62,341 bases of DNA from Candidatus Methylomirabilota bacterium (GCA_035315345.1 DATFYA010000080.1:1-62341); one strand, 5' to 3'. Counted from the stretch's first letter, positions 15,852-25,294 are shown. Notes: generated from the letters alone by a model not told the origin. Numbers and translations: made by a program.

Positions 15852-17108
15852 TCAAGCGGGCGCGGGCTCGTCGCGCGGCGCGGGCGGGCGCGTGAACGCG
15901 AGCAGGCTCAACGCGAGTCCGTTGCACGCGGCGCTGAGCCACCAGGCGAGGCGGTAGTCGCCGGCGCGATCGTAGATGAAGCCGGCCGCGAACGGCCCGC
16001 ACGCGGCCATCGAGCCGGCCAGCGAGAAGAGCAGCCCGGCGAGGCTCCCCGCGTGTTCGCGGCCGAAGAAGTCGGCGACGGTGGGGGTGAAGAGCGCGGA
16101 CGCGGCCCCGTACGAGAAGCCGAAGACGACGGAGGCCGCGTAGAGGGCGGCGAGCTCGTTCGACCACGAGAAGCCCATGAAGGCGCCGGCCTGAAGGACG
16201 AAGGCGACCGCGAGGGCGGCACGCCGCCCGATCCGGTCCGAGGCCGCGCCCATCACCAGGCGTCCCGCCATCGCGGCGACTCCGACCGCGCTGACCAGCG
16301 TGGCGGCCAGCAGCGGCGCGATGCCGAACCCGCGGGCCATGGGCACCAGGTGCACGAGCGGGATGAATACCGGCGTCCACGTGGCCGCGAAGACGCCGTA
16401 GAGCATCCAGAACGCGCGGGTGCGCAGCGCCTCCGCCACCGTCCAACCACCCGAGCGGCGGCCCGAGCGAGGGGACGCGGCGACCGCGGGGGCGCCGTCG
16501 GGCCGCAGCCCCATGGTCTCGGGATCGCGCCGCATCAGCACGCCGAGGCCGTTGAGGGCGACCAGCACCGCGGCGCCGAAGACGACGTAGGCTCCGCGCC
16601 AGCCGAGATGGCTCACCAGCAGGTGGGCGACCGGCGGCAGCGCGAAGGTGCCGAGGCTGCCGCCCGCGCTGGCGAGGCCGACCGCGATACCGCGGCGGCG
16701 CGTGAACCACTTCGCGACGGTGGCGTTGCATGGGACGTAGGCCGTCGACATGCCCAGCGCCGCGACGGTTCCGTAGAGCAGGTAGGGCTGCCACAGGGCG
16801 GTGACCCGGCTCATCAGCATCAGCCCGATGCCGAGCAGCGCGCCCCCGACCGAGATGACCGCGCGCGGGCCCCACCGGTCGGTGAGGCGGCCGGCCCCGA
16901 GCGCGAATACCGAGTACACGAACGCGTACAGGGAGAAGACGCCGGAGAGGCTCGCCCGGCTCCAGCCGAACTCCTCGCCGAGGGCGGCGAGGAACACCCC
17001 GAAGGCGTACTGCGTGCCGTAGGCCATGAACAGGACGAGGAACGCCGTCGCCACGACGATCCATCCATAGAAGAGCCTCGGCCGGATGCCGAGGTCAGCG
17101 GCCGGCAT
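15852..17108 (-). CDS. Major facilitator superfamily transporter (OFA/monocarboxylate-type)
   Basis: A 418-residue MFS permease with about 12 membrane helices and the inter-helix signatures GRLTDRWGPRAV after helix 2 and GRLVMGAASDRIGRR in the second half. The N-terminus FYGWIVVATAFLVLFMAYGTQYAFGVF is characteristic of the OFA and monocarboxylate porter group, which carries small organic anions. Its start lies inside the last codons of the upstream sensor gene, so it is expressed with uvrA and the sensor or by read-through. The substrate is inferred only at class level. Confidence 0.88.
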   Translation of the reverse strand: MPAADLGIRPRLFYGWIVVATAFLVLFMAYGTQYAFGVFLAALGEEFGWSRASLSGVFSLYAFVYSVFALGAGRLTDRWGPRAVISVGGALLGIGLMLMSRVTALWQPYLLYGTVAALGMSTAYVPCNATVAKWFTRRRGIAVGLASAGGSLGTFALPPVAHLLVSHLGWRGAYVVFGAAVLVALNGLGVLMRRDPETMGLRPDGAPAVAASPRSGRRSGGWTVAEALRTRAFWMLYGVFAATWTPVFIPLVHLVPMARGFGIAPLLAATLVSAVGVAAMAGRLVMGAASDRIGRRAALAVAFVLQAGAFMGFSWSNELAALYAASVVFGFSYGAASALFTPTVADFFGREHAGSLAGLLFSLAGSMAACGPFAAGFIYDRAGDYRLAWWLSAACNGLALSLLAFTRPPAPRDEPAPA

Positions 17109-18348
17109 CGTCCCGGGGCTTCTCCGACGACCGCTTGGTGTCGAGGACGGGAGGGAGCGTGCCGGTGGGGTGCGTGGCCTCCACGCGGACGATCCGACTC
17201 AGCCGCGCGACCGCGTCGCGGATGCGCGCCGCCGCGTTGCGGCAGTTGCGGGCCCAGTGACTCTCCTCGGTGCCGGGCGGCAGCCGATCCTCGAGCATCT
17301 GGACGTAGCCCGCGATGACCGCGAGCGGATTGTTGATCTCGTGCGCCGCGGCCTGGGCCAGCAGGTTCACCGAGCGCAGCGACGCCGCCTCGCGGCGGGC
17401 GTCTTCGCCGGCCAGCCGCTCGGCCGCGTCGCGGAAGATCACGATCTCGTAGCGATGGTGACGATACTCCACGGTGCGCCGGGCGCAGTCCACCGAGAGG
17501 ACGCGCCCGGCCGCCGTCTCGAACAGGGCCGCGTGCGTCCGGGGCATCCCGTCCTTCCGATCGGCACCGGCTTCATCGGCGACGGCGGTCGTGGCCGGCG
17601 ACGGCCAGAACGACCGCGAGTCGCGTCCGAGAATCTGCTCGCGCGAGAGGCCGGACAGCTCGCAGTCCGCCCGGTTGCAATCGAGGATCGCGTGGGTGTC
17701 GGCGTCCACGATCCGGATCGCGTCGGTGGCCCCGTCGAGCACCGCCCGGAATCGCTCGCGCTCCTGGGCCAGGCCGCGCCGCTCGACGATCGTCGCCATC
17801 AGCAGGGCCAGGGCGGGAAGCCCGATCATGGTCAGCCCGAGGTACGACGGCCAGACGCGCGCGAACATGGTGCGACCGCGCTCGCCCAGCAGGCCGAATC
17901 CCGCGAACACGATCAGGAACGTGGCCCCGGCCAGGGCGAACGCGTGCCGGCTGCGCACCGCGGTGGTGCCGCCGGCCCAGCGATGGGCCAGCCCGGCCGC
18001 CGTCGCCACCGCCACCACCGTCACGATGCCGGCGACGGTGCCGCTGCCCCCGAGCCAGATCCGATAGGCGACCGCGGGCAACGCCGCGAGCATTCCGGCT
18101 CCCCAGCCCTCGAAGAGCCCGATGATCGCGACCGGGATCACCCGGCCGTCGACGAAGACTCCCTCGGACGTCTCGATGCGCGAGATCATGAGGAGGACCG
18201 CGATACCGCCCCACGCGAGGCCGAGGACGCCGACCCAGAGCGGGCGCCGGCGCGGGTCGTCGGGCTCGAACCAGCCGTAGGCCAGCGAATAGAAGAGGAC
18301 GCCGGCGACGACGATGCCCGCCGCCTCCAGCAGGTGGTGGAGATCCAT
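17095..18348 (-). CDS. 5TM-sensor/PAS/HisKA protein lacking an ATPase domain
   Basis: A 417-residue protein. Residues 1-190 form a membrane sensor with about six helices resembling the 5TMR-LYT type (IGLFEGWGAGMLAALPAVAYRIWLGG). A PAS domain spans about 195-310, and a HisKA dimerisation helix holds phospho-acceptor H336 in AAAHEINNPLAVIAGY. Only 81 residues follow the histidine, with no N, G1 or G2 box, so the catalytic HATPase domain is missing and the MFS gene begins directly. The frame is not broken; it ends in a Lys/Arg-rich tail. It may be phosphorylated in trans or act as a signalling adaptor. The start is one base into the uvrA stop codon. Confidence 0.85.
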   Translation of the reverse strand: MDLHHLLEAAGIVVAGVLFYSLAYGWFEPDDPRRRPLWVGVLGLAWGGIAVLLMISRIETSEGVFVDGRVIPVAIIGLFEGWGAGMLAALPAVAYRIWLGGSGTVAGIVTVVAVATAAGLAHRWAGGTTAVRSRHAFALAGATFLIVFAGFGLLGERGRTMFARVWPSYLGLTMIGLPALALLMATIVERRGLAQERERFRAVLDGATDAIRIVDADTHAILDCNRADCELSGLSREQILGRDSRSFWPSPATTAVADEAGADRKDGMPRTHAALFETAAGRVLSVDCARRTVEYRHHRYEIVIFRDAAERLAGEDARREAASLRSVNLLAQAAAHEINNPLAVIAGYVQMLEDRLPPGTEESHWARNCRNAAARIRDAVARLSRIVRVEATHPTGTLPPVLDTKRSSEKPRDDAGR

Positions 18349-21155
18349 TACTTCGAGGCGGACGCGGCTCGTCCGTTAGGCCGGGGCAGCAGGTCGCGGA
18401 GGAACTTGCCGGTGTAGGACCCGGACACCTGCGCGACCTGCTCGGGCGTTCCTTCGGCCACCAGCTCGCCGCCCGCCTCGCCCCCCTCGGGGCCGAGATC
18501 GATCACCCAGTCGGCGGTCTTGATCACGTCGAGATGATGCTCGACCACCAGCACCGTGTTGCCCGCGTCGACGAGGCGGTTGAGCACCACCAGCAGCTTG
18601 CGCACGTCGTCGAGATGCAGTCCGGTGGTCGGCTCGTCGAGGATGAAGAGATGATCGCTGGTGGGCTTGGCGGCCAGCTCCGCCGCGATCTTCAGCCGCT
18701 GCGCCTCGCCTCCCGACAGCTTGGTGGCGGGCTGGCCGAGCCGCAGGTATCCGAGCCCCACCTCCTGCAGCACCTTCAGCCGTCGCTGCAACACCGGCTC
18801 GGCGGAGAAGAACGCCACCGCCTCGTCCACCGTCTGCTGGAGCACCTGGCTGATGTCCCGGTTCCGGTAGGTGACCTGCAGCACGTCGGGGCGGTACCGC
18901 TTGCCCTCGCATTCCTGGCAGGTTACGTACACGTCCTCCACGAAGTACATCTCGAGCTTCTGGAAGCCGTCGCCCTCGCAGGTCTCGCAGCGGCCCCCCG
19001 GCACGTTGAACGAGAACGCGCCGGGACCCAGCCCGAGCGTCTGCGCGCGGCTCAGGCTCGCGAACAGACGGCGGATCTCGTCGAAGGCCTTCACGTAGGT
19101 GACCGGATTGGATCGCGGCGTCCGGCCGATCGGGTCCTGGTCGATCAGCCGCACGCCCTTGAGATGCGGCAGCCCGCGCAGCTCGTCGTGGGTGCCCGCG
19201 ACCGCGAAATCGACCTTGAAGTGCCGCGCCACCGCCCGGTAGAGCGTGTCGTGCACCAGGGTGGACTTGCCCGAGCCGGACACCCCGGTCACGCAGGTCA
19301 GCGTGTTCAGCGGAATCTTCACCGTCACGTTCTTCAGGTTGTGAGCCCGCGCGCCCGTCAGCACGAGGGCCCGGCGGCCTTCGCGCCGGGCCAGCGGCAG
19401 TGGGATGGTGTCGCGGCCGCTCAGGTAGCGCGCGGTCAGCGAGCGCGGGTCCTTGCGGAACTCGGCCTGCGATCCCGCGAAGACGACGGTGCCGCCGCGC
19501 TCACCCGAGCCCGGCCCCATCTCGATGAGGTAGTCGGCTACCTCGATCAGCGCCCGGTCGTGCTCCACGATCACCACCGTGTTGCCGGCCGACGCGAGCT
19601 CGCGGCAGAGCTCGGCGAGGCGCGTGGTGTCGCGCGGATGCAGGCCGATCGACGGCTCGTCGAGGACGTAGAGCGTGCCGGTGAGCTGCGCGCCGAGCTG
19701 GTTGGCCAGATTGATCCGCTGCGCCTCTCCGCCCGACAGGGTGCGGGTCTGCCGCGCGAGGGTCAGATAGCCCAGGCCCACGCGCAGGAGGAAGGACAGC
19801 TTGGCCCGCAAGAGCTTCAGGACGTCGCGCGCCACCGTCTGCTGCCATTCAGACAGGGGCAGGGCGGCGAAGAAGGCGTCCAGCTCCTCGACGGTCTGCC
19901 GTCCGAGCTCGGCGATGTTGGCCCCGCCTACCCGGACCGCCAGGGCGTCGGGACGCAGCCGCTCGCCGGCGCAGCGCGGGCACGGCGACTGGCTTCGGTA
20001 GCGCGACAGGAAGACCCGCACGTGGAGCTTGTAGCGGTAGGATTCGACCTCCTCGAAGAAGCCGCGGATGCCGGTGAGCCCGCCGCCCCCCTCGTATACC
20101 CAGCCGCGGTCCTCCGCGGTCAGCTCGGCGTAGGGCCGCGTCACGTCGACCCCGCGCTTGCGGGCCGCCTTCAGCAGCTGCTTCTGGTACCAGCGCCCCG
20201 ACGGGTGCGACCACGGCTCCACCGCGCCGTCGGCCAAGCTGCGCGTCGGATCCGGCACCACCCGCGCCTCGTCGTAGCGCAGCACGTTGCCGAAGCCCTT
20301 GCACTCGGGACAGGCGCCGAGCGGATGGTTGAAGGAGAAGAGCAAGGGCTGCGGCCGGGCCAGGGCCACGCCACAGGCCGGGCAATGGAAGTCTCGGCTG
20401 ACCGGCACCGCCCCGCGCTCGAGCAAGTCGACGCTGGCGCGGCCCTCGCCCTCGGCCAGCGCGGTCTCCAGCGAGTCGGTGATCCGACGCCGGCTGTCCG
20501 GGCCGATCACGACGCGATCCAGCACCACCGCGAGGCGGCGCGGATCCAGGTCGATCGGCTCACCGGCCGGCCGGGCGCTCACCTCGGCGAGGTCCCAGAC
20601 GACGTCGCCCGCCTTGACGCGGGCGAAGCCGCGCTGCAGCAGCGCCGCGAAGAGCGCCCGGGGATCGCGCGTCGCCTCGGGGGCGAGCGGGAAGCAGATC
20701 ATGGCCCGGGCCCCGGGGTGGTCGCGTAGCAGGAGATCCGCCACCTGGTCCGCGGAGTCGCTGCGGGCCTCCGCGCCGCAGGTGGGGCAGTGCACGTGCC
20801 CGACCTTGGCGAAGAGCAGGCGCAGGTAGTCGTGCACCTCGGTGGCGGTGCCCACCGTGGAGCGCGCGGTGCGGACCGGATTCTTCTGCTCGAGCGCGAT
20901 GGCGGGCCGGATGTGCTCGATGCGGTCCACGTCCGGGCGGTCGAGCCGCTCCAGGAACATGCGGGCGTAGGTCGAGAGCGATTCGATGTAGCGCCACTGC
21001 CCCTCCGCGAAGAGGGTATCGAAGGCCAGCGACGACTTTCCCGATCCGGAAACCCCGGTGATGACGGTGACGCGGTCGTGGGGGATGTCGACGGAGACGT
21101 TCTTCAGGTTGTTCTGCCGGGCTCCTTCGATCCGGAGCCATACCGGCTGGGACAT
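18348..21155 (-). CDS. uvrA: Excinuclease ABC subunit A
   Basis: A 935-residue protein of normal UvrA length, the damage-recognition ATPase of nucleotide excision repair. It has two ABC-type ATPase modules with Walker [16 protein letters not shown] (near residue 35) and [15 protein letters not shown] (near 620), two [20 protein letters not shown] signature sequences, and the zinc modules CPTCG, CPACG...CPEC and CETCEGDG...CQEC. All parts appear intact. Some segments differ from the Escherichia coli pattern, and many bacteria carry a second paralogue, so this could be a UvrA2-type copy; the residues seen do not settle that. It shares one base with the downstream sensor gene. No clear LexA box seen. 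Confidence 0.93.
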   Translation of the reverse strand: MSQPVWLRIEGARQNNLKNVSVDIPHDRVTVITGVSGSGKSSLAFDTLFAEGQWRYIESLSTYARMFLERLDRPDVDRIEHIRPAIALEQKNPVRTARSTVGTATEVHDYLRLLFAKVGHVHCPTCGAEARSDSADQVADLLLRDHPGARAMICFPLAPEATRDPRALFAALLQRGFARVKAGDVVWDLAEVSARPAGEPIDLDPRRLAVVLDRVVIGPDSRRRITDSLETALAEGEGRASVDLLERGAVPVSRDFHCPACGVALARPQPLLFSFNHPLGACPECKGFGNVLRYDEARVVPDPTRSLADGAVEPWSHPSGRWYQKQLLKAARKRGVDVTRPYAELTAEDRGWVYEGGGGLTGIRGFFEEVESYRYKLHVRVFLSRYRSQSPCPRCAGERLRPDALAVRVGGANIAELGRQTVEELDAFFAALPLSEWQQTVARDVLKLLRAKLSFLLRVGLGYLTLARQTRTLSGGEAQRINLANQLGAQLTGTLYVLDEPSIGLHPRDTTRLAELCRELASAGNTVVIVEHDRALIEVADYLIEMGPGSGERGGTVVFAGSQAEFRKDPRSLTARYLSGRDTIPLPLARREGRRALVLTGARAHNLKNVTVKIPLNTLTCVTGVSGSGKSTLVHDTLYRAVARHFKVDFAVAGTHDELRGLPHLKGVRLIDQDPIGRTPRSNPVTYVKAFDEIRRLFASLSRAQTLGLGPGAFSFNVPGGRCETCEGDGFQKLEMYFVEDVYVTCQECEGKRYRPDVLQVTYRNRDISQVLQQTVDEAVAFFSAEPVLQRRLKVLQEVGLGYLRLGQPATKLSGGEAQRLKIAAELAAKPTSDHLFILDEPTTGLHLDDVRKLLVVLNRLVDAGNTVLVVEHHLDVIKTADWVIDLGPEGGEAGGELVAEGTPEQVAQVSGSYTGKFLRDLLPRPNGRAASASK

Positions 21156-21219
21156 TCGAGCGGTCCTCCTGAGATGGAAAGTCTACTCGACCGATGTGGG
21201 GCCTTCAATACCGGGACCC

Positions 21220-21248
21220 TTGACAGGCGCGCGGTCGTCACGTACGCT
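21220..21248 (+). promoter_or_regulatory. Promoter of the Fur-family regulator
   Basis: A perfect TTGACA (21220-21225) is followed after 17 bases by TACGCT (21243-21248), a weak -10. Transcription would begin near 21255, only a few bases before the annotated ATG, so the mRNA may be leaderless or nearly so. Confidence 0.55.
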
Positions 21249-21258
21249 GCCGAATCGT

Positions 21259-21271
21259 AATGAGAACCATT
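21259..21271. promoter_or_regulatory. Fur/PerR-box-like inverted repeat
   Basis: AATG-AGAAC-CATT is an imperfect palindrome overlapping the predicted transcription start and start codon of the Fur-family gene, in an unusually AT-rich patch (GTAATGAGAACCATTCCTA). It resembles the core of Fur-type operators and fits autoregulation, but matches the 19-bp consensus only partly. Confidence 0.4.
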
Positions 21272-21739
21272 CCTAAAAAGAGTTCGGGGGGAGCGGAGAG
21301 CGCGATCCGGGCCCGCGGGCTGCGCCTCACCGGTCCGCGTCGGGTGGTGCTCGACGTGATCCGCGCGACCGAATCGCACCCGACCGCGGAGTGGGTCCAC
21401 CGCATGGTGCGCCGGCGACTTCCCCGCGTGAGCCTCGGCACCGTGTATCGCAACCTGCGGCTGCTGGTGGCCGAAGGGCTGGTCAAGGAGCTGTCGGGCC
21501 CCCACGCCCGCTTCGACGGCAACGTGACCGAGCACCACCACTTCACCTGCCTCGGCTGCGGCCGGATCACCGACGTGGACGGGCCCACCACCGAGCCCCA
21601 CTCCCGGGCGCTGTGCGGGCGAGTGGCCGCCGACGGGGGCTTCAGCGTCACGCATCACCGCATCGAGTTCTACGGCCGCTGTGCCGGGTGCCAGCGCCGT
21701 GCCGGAGGCAAGGCACGCCGGCGACGCCCGACCCCGTAG
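21260..21739 (+). CDS. Fur-family metal/peroxide regulator (PerR-like)
   Basis: A 159-residue Fur superfamily repressor. The winged helix covers about residues 15-90 ([27 protein letters not shown]). The regulatory-site histidines [10 protein letters not shown] follow at about 95-104, with a second CxxC (CAGC) near the C-terminus that would bind structural zinc. The histidine-rich hinge fits PerR/Fur metal sensing. It is followed by rubrerythrin, a CCG-domain protein and DUF3501, a set known to travel together in peroxide defence, so PerR-type peroxide or iron sensing is likely. Its Arg-rich tail is unusual but short. Confidence 0.88.
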   Translation: MRTIPKKSSGGAESAIRARGLRLTGPRRVVLDVIRATESHPTAEWVHRMVRRRLPRVSLGTVYRNLRLLVAEGLVKELSGPHARFDGNVTEHHHFTCLGCGRITDVDGPTTEPHSRALCGRVAADGGFSVTHHRIEFYGRCAGCQRRAGGKARRRRPTP

Positions 21740-21795
21740 CTCGGAGGCCGTTGCCTCCGAGCCGCCCGTCACCATCCACCAAGGAGGACGTCATC

Positions 21796-22245
21796 ATGGC
21801 AGGCAAGGCCCTGAAGGGCAGCAAGAGCGTCGAGAATCTCAAGGAAGCGTTCGCGGGCGAGTCGCAGGCCAATCGCCGCTACCTGTACTTCGCGCGGGTC
21901 GCCGACATCGAGGGCTTCCCGGACATCGCGGGTCTCTTCAAGGACACCGCCGACGCCGAGACCGGCCACGCCTTCGGTCACCTCGATTTCCTGAAGGAGG
22001 TGGGCGATCCGGCCACCGGAGAGCCCATCGGCAAGACCGAGAAGAATCTCAAGGCGTCCGTGGCCGGGGAGACCTACGAGTATACCCAGATGTACCCGGG
22101 CATGGCCAAGACCGCGCGGGACGAGGGGTATCCCGAGCTGGCCGAGTGGTTCGAGACGCTGGCCAAGGCCGAGAAGTCGCACGCCGGCCGGTTCAGCAAG
22201 GGCCTGAACCAGGTCGCGGGCAAGGAGCCGGCCGAGGCCATCTAG
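21796..22245 (+). CDS. Rubrerythrin without rubredoxin domain
   Basis: A 149-residue ferritin-like diiron protein. The first helix reads [20 protein letters not shown], and the later [35 protein letters not shown] and [11 protein letters not shown] helices carry the Glu/His ligands of the diiron site. Rubrerythrins reduce hydrogen peroxide to water. The usual C-terminal rubredoxin domain (CxxC pairs) is absent, so electrons must come from a partner, possibly the adjacent iron-sulfur protein. A strong AAGGAGG site precedes the ATG. Confidence 0.92.
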   Translation: MAGKALKGSKSVENLKEAFAGESQANRRYLYFARVADIEGFPDIAGLFKDTADAETGHAFGHLDFLKEVGDPATGEPIGKTEKNLKASVAGETYEYTQMYPGMAKTARDEGYPELAEWFETLAKAEKSHAGRFSKGLNQVAGKEPAEAI

Positions 22246-22332
22246 CCGGCCGCCGGGTCGGGACGGGACCGGGTGGCGGCGCCCCCGGCTCGGTCCGCCT
22301 CGACCGCGCGATCCTGTACGGGCAAGAGGACG

Positions 22333-23619
22333 ATGACACTCGATATCCGCGCGCCGGAGTTCTGGCAGCTCGACCGCGTCGACGCGGAGCTGCGCCGGGT
22401 CTACGACATCTGCGCAGGCTGCCGGCGCTGTCTGCCGCTCTGCCCGTCGTTCAAGGTGATGTTCGATCGCCTGGACGTGGACGCGGTGGACGGCGACGTG
22501 GAGAAGCTCCCCGCGGCCGACGTCAAGGAGGTCGTCGACCTCTGCTACCAGTGCAAGCTCTGCTTCAACCACTGCCCGTACACCCCGCCGCACCGCTGGG
22601 CGGTGGACTTTCCGCGCCTGATGCTGCGGGCGCGCGCCGCGGACGCCCGGGCGAAGGGCGTGACCCTGCAGGATCGCTTCCTCGGAAACACCGACCTGGT
22701 CGGGCGCATCGGCAGCCTCACCGCCCCGGTCTCGAACTGGATGAACGCGGTGTGGGTCAACCGCAAGTTCATGGAGATGGCGGTGGGCATCCATGCCCGC
22801 CGGACCCTGCCGCCGTTCCATCGAGAGACGTTCTCGCGGTGGTTCGACGGGCGGAAGCCGGATCGGCGTCCGCAGCCCGCGCGGGACCGCGTGGCGCTCT
22901 TCGCCACGTGCTCGGTGGAGTACAACGATCCGGCCACCGGCAAGGCCGCGGTGACGGTGCTCGAGAAGAACGGCGTCGACGTGACCCTGCCCGCCCAGCG
23001 CTGCTGCGGCATGCCGTACCTGGACGGCGGCGCGGTGACCGAGGCCAGGCGGCTCATCGCCGACAACGTGAAGAGCCTCGCCGAGGAGGTGCGGCAGGGC
23101 CGGGAGATCGTGGTGCCGGGGCCGACCTGCTCGTACATGCTCAAGCAGGAATATCCCTGGCTCGACGGCTCCGAGGACGCCGACCTGGTGGCCGCGCACA
23201 CCCGCGACCTCTTCGAGTACCTCGCCTCACTGCACGACCAGGGGCGGCTCGACACGCGCTTCCCCAACGCGCCGGGTACCATCAGCTATCAGCTGCCCTG
23301 CCACCTGAAGGCGCAGAACATGGGCACCCGCTCCGCGGACGTGCTGCGGCTGACCGGGGCGCCGGTGGAGGTCATCGAGCGGTGCTCGGCGGTCGACGGC
23401 ACGTGGGGGATGAAGAAGGAGTATTTCGAGCTCTCCATGAAGCTGGCCGGGCCGCTCTTCCGCGACGTCGAGGAGGCGAAGCCCGAGCGGGTCGCCACGG
23501 ACTGCCCGCTCGCCGCCTTGCAGATTCATCAGGGCACCGGACGGGTCGCGCGGCACCCCATCCAGATTCTCGCCGAGGCCTACGGCCTCGACCCGGAGGC
23601 TCCGGAATGGCGTCCATGA
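22333..23619 (+). CDS. Iron-sulfur/CCG-domain protein (heterodisulfide-reductase-like)
   Basis: A 428-residue protein with two 4Fe-4S motifs near the N-terminus (CAGCRRCLPLCPSF and CYQCKLCFNHCPY). Two CCG-type cysteine-rich domains follow, seen as RCCGMPYLDGG around residue 225 and in the later LPCHLKAQNMG segment. The architecture is that of GlpC/HdrD-like electron-transfer subunits. In the cluster of rubrerythrin, CCG protein and DUF3501 it is thought to pass electrons to rubrerythrin; here its immediate neighbours are exactly those two genes. Start at 22333 follows an AAGAGGA site; an earlier Met (22273) adds only unconserved Arg/Ser residues. Confidence 0.88.
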   Translation: MTLDIRAPEFWQLDRVDAELRRVYDICAGCRRCLPLCPSFKVMFDRLDVDAVDGDVEKLPAADVKEVVDLCYQCKLCFNHCPYTPPHRWAVDFPRLMLRARAADARAKGVTLQDRFLGNTDLVGRIGSLTAPVSNWMNAVWVNRKFMEMAVGIHARRTLPPFHRETFSRWFDGRKPDRRPQPARDRVALFATCSVEYNDPATGKAAVTVLEKNGVDVTLPAQRCCGMPYLDGGAVTEARRLIADNVKSLAEEVRQGREIVVPGPTCSYMLKQEYPWLDGSEDADLVAAHTRDLFEYLASLHDQGRLDTRFPNAPGTISYQLPCHLKAQNMGTRSADVLRLTGAPVEVIERCSAVDGTWGMKKEYFELSMKLAGPLFRDVEEAKPERVATDCPLAALQIHQGTGRVARHPIQILAEAYGLDPEAPEWRP

Positions 23620-24197
23620 TCCGGCTCGGCGACGTCGTCAACTTCTTCGAGTACGAGAAGGTGCGGGAGGAGCGCCGCCGCCGGGTCATCGCGCTCAAGC
23701 AGAGACGGCGGCTCGAGGTGGGACCCTACCTGTCGTTCGTGTTCGAGAATCGCGAGACCCTCCTGTTCCAGATCCAGGAGATGTGCCGGGCCGAGCGCAT
23801 CGTCGACGACGCGAAGGTGCAGGAGGAGATCGACGTGTACAGCGCGCTGCTACCCGGCCCGGGCGAGCTGTCCGCCACCCTGTTCATCGAAATCGCCGAC
23901 AAGGACGAGATCAAGCCGGTGCTGGATCGCTTCATGGGTATCGACACCGGTCGACACGTCTGGTTCGAGACGGCGCGGGGCGGGGTGGTGCCCGGCTCGT
24001 TCGAGGCCGGGCATTCCGACGAAGAGAAGGGGAAGCTGGCCGCCGTCCACTTCGTCCGCTTCGCCTTCTCCTCGCAAGCGGTCGAGGCCTTCCGATCGGC
24101 CGACGTGAATCTGGTGGTGGATCACCCAGCCACGCGCGCGCGCACCCGCCTCTCCGCAGAGACCAAGGCCGAGCTGCTGTCCGACCTCGTCCCCTGA
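23607..24197 (+). CDS. DUF3501-family protein
   Basis: A 196-residue soluble protein recognised as DUF3501 from the early YEKVREERRRRVIALKQRRRLEVGPYLSF segment, the LLFQIQEMCRAERI helix, and the FIEIADKDEIKPVLDRFMGID stretch. Its function is unknown, but it is found with rubrerythrin and the CCG-domain protein in many bacteria, as here. The start overlaps the preceding gene by 13 bases, so the genes are translationally linked. It has no cysteine cluster or membrane segment of its own. Confidence 0.88.
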   Translation: MASMIRLGDVVNFFEYEKVREERRRRVIALKQRRRLEVGPYLSFVFENRETLLFQIQEMCRAERIVDDAKVQEEIDVYSALLPGPGELSATLFIEIADKDEIKPVLDRFMGIDTGRHVWFETARGGVVPGSFEAGHSDEEKGKLAAVHFVRFAFSSQAVEAFRSADVNLVVDHPATRARTRLSAETKAELLSDLVP

Positions 24198-24222
24198 CGA
24201 GCGCGCGCGCCGCCGCGCCCGG

Positions 24223-24924
24223 CTACTGCATGATCATGAACCAGATGTAGTAGACGAGCGTCAGGATGAAGCCGAACCAGATGGTGCCCTTCACGGTGGC
24301 GAGCGGCTTGGCCAGACCCTTGCCCGGCGTGCCGACCAGGGCGTTGATCTCCACGATCACCATGATGGCGAGGGCCACGATCCAGAAGACCAGGCCCGAC
24401 TTGCCGACGGTCAGCCCCGCGAGGTGGTTGGCCGATCCCATGAAGAACAGCATCGGGACGGACATCACCACGTTGGTGCGGGAGGCCAGGCCGCCGCGCG
24501 CGCCGGCCGGAGCGGCCGCCGGATTGGCCGGCTTGCCCGCCGCGGTGTCGAGCGCGTTCTGGATGACGATCTTGTTCTTGGGCCAGATCACGAACCACAC
24601 ATTGGCCCACATGATCGACCCGAGGAGGCCGCCCAGCAGGATCTTCCAGGTGCCGGGGTCGTTGATGCCGCGGATGCCGAGCCAGTAGTGCAGGAGGTAG
24701 ATCCAGCCGGAGAGGAAGGTGATCATCGCACCCCACCTGAACCACCAGAGCGCCCGCGGCAGGAGCTTCTGCTGGGCTCCCGAGCGCACTCCCGGCTCGG
24801 TCTCGGCGAAGAACGGAGTCTGGACGAGGTTGAAATAGTAGAGCAGACCGATCCAGGTGATCCCGGCCAGGAAATGGATCCACCGCAACAGGAATAGCCA
24901 GCCCTCGGCATTCATCAGTGCCAT
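24223..24924 (-). CDS. Urate-hydroxylase (PuuD/DUF989)-like membrane protein
   Basis: A 233-residue membrane protein with six to seven helices. Its N-terminus GWLFLLRWIHFLAGITWIGLLYYFN and the central GGLLGSIMWANVWFVIWPKNK match the membrane domain of PuuD-type urate hydroxylase. PuuD proper carries a C-terminal cytochrome c domain with a CxxCH motif; none is present here. It may be a truncated family member or a general quinone/heme-linked membrane protein, and no purine genes lie nearby. A CAGGAGGGAG site precedes the ATG. Confidence 0.78.
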   Translation of the reverse strand: MALMNAEGWLFLLRWIHFLAGITWIGLLYYFNLVQTPFFAETEPGVRSGAQQKLLPRALWWFRWGAMITFLSGWIYLLHYWLGIRGINDPGTWKILLGGLLGSIMWANVWFVIWPKNKIVIQNALDTAAGKPANPAAAPAGARGGLASRTNVVMSVPMLFFMGSANHLAGLTVGKSGLVFWIVALAIMVIVEINALVGTPGKGLAKPLATVKGTIWFGFILTLVYYIWFMIMQ

Positions 24925-24964
24925 CGTCTCCCTCCTGGGTAGGGTCGCCGATCAGTCACCGCAG

Positions 24965-25201
24965 CTAGTCGTCGTCCGCGTCCTCGTCGTCCTCGTCATC
25001 CTCATCGTCCTCGTCGTCGTCGTCCAGGTCGTCGTCGTCGAAATCGTCGTCGTCGTCGAAGTCGTCCTCGTCGTCCAGGTCGTCCTCGTCGTCGAGATCG
25101 TCGTCGTCCTCGGCGTCCTTCTCGTCCTCCTCCTCGTCAGCCGCCGCCACGAGCGGCTGAACGTCTTCTTCGATCCACTCGCGATACCCGAGGCGTAGCA
25201 T
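24965..25201 (-). CDS. Extremely acidic low-complexity protein (78 aa)
   Basis: The N-terminal 20 residues (MLRLGYREWIEEDVQPLVAA) look like a normal short amphipathic segment. After AAADEEEDEKDAE the remaining 50 residues are almost entirely Asp and Glu with a few Leu and Phe, giving a very negative charge. The gene has a good GGGAGGAG site and an extended -10 promoter. A disordered polyanion such as this could bind metal ions or basic proteins. The Asp run is encoded by near-identical GAC/GAT repeats and can change length easily. No function assigned. Confidence 0.6.
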   Translation of the reverse strand: MLRLGYREWIEEDVQPLVAAADEEEDEKDAEDDDDLDDEDDLDDEDDFDDDDDFDDDDLDDDDEDDEDDEDDEDADDD

Positions 25202-25241
25202 GTGCAACTCCTCCCGACGGAATGCTCGTTACGCTGGCGGG

Positions 25242-25269
25242 ATTATAGCAAAGGGGTTTAGCGTGTCCA
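25242..25269 (-). promoter_or_regulatory. Promoter of the acidic-protein gene
   Basis: On the minus strand TGGACA (25264-25269) is separated by 16 bases from a perfect TATAAT (25242-25247) preceded by TGC, an extended -10. The -35 lies within a small inverted repeat GCGTG-TC-CACGC. It is one of the best promoter matches in the window. Confidence 0.6.
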
Positions 25270-25294
25270 CGCCATTTTGGCGCGTCGACTGCAC

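Noticed and set aside
24965-25130. Possible CRISPR or tandem-repeat array
   Set aside because: The repetition is triplet-level Asp codons in one open frame, without constant repeat and unique spacer alternation.
24857-25198. A Val/Leu-rich plus-strand frame
   Set aside because: It is the reverse complement of the GAC-rich acidic gene; the hydrophobic run is a byproduct and lacks a ribosome-binding site.
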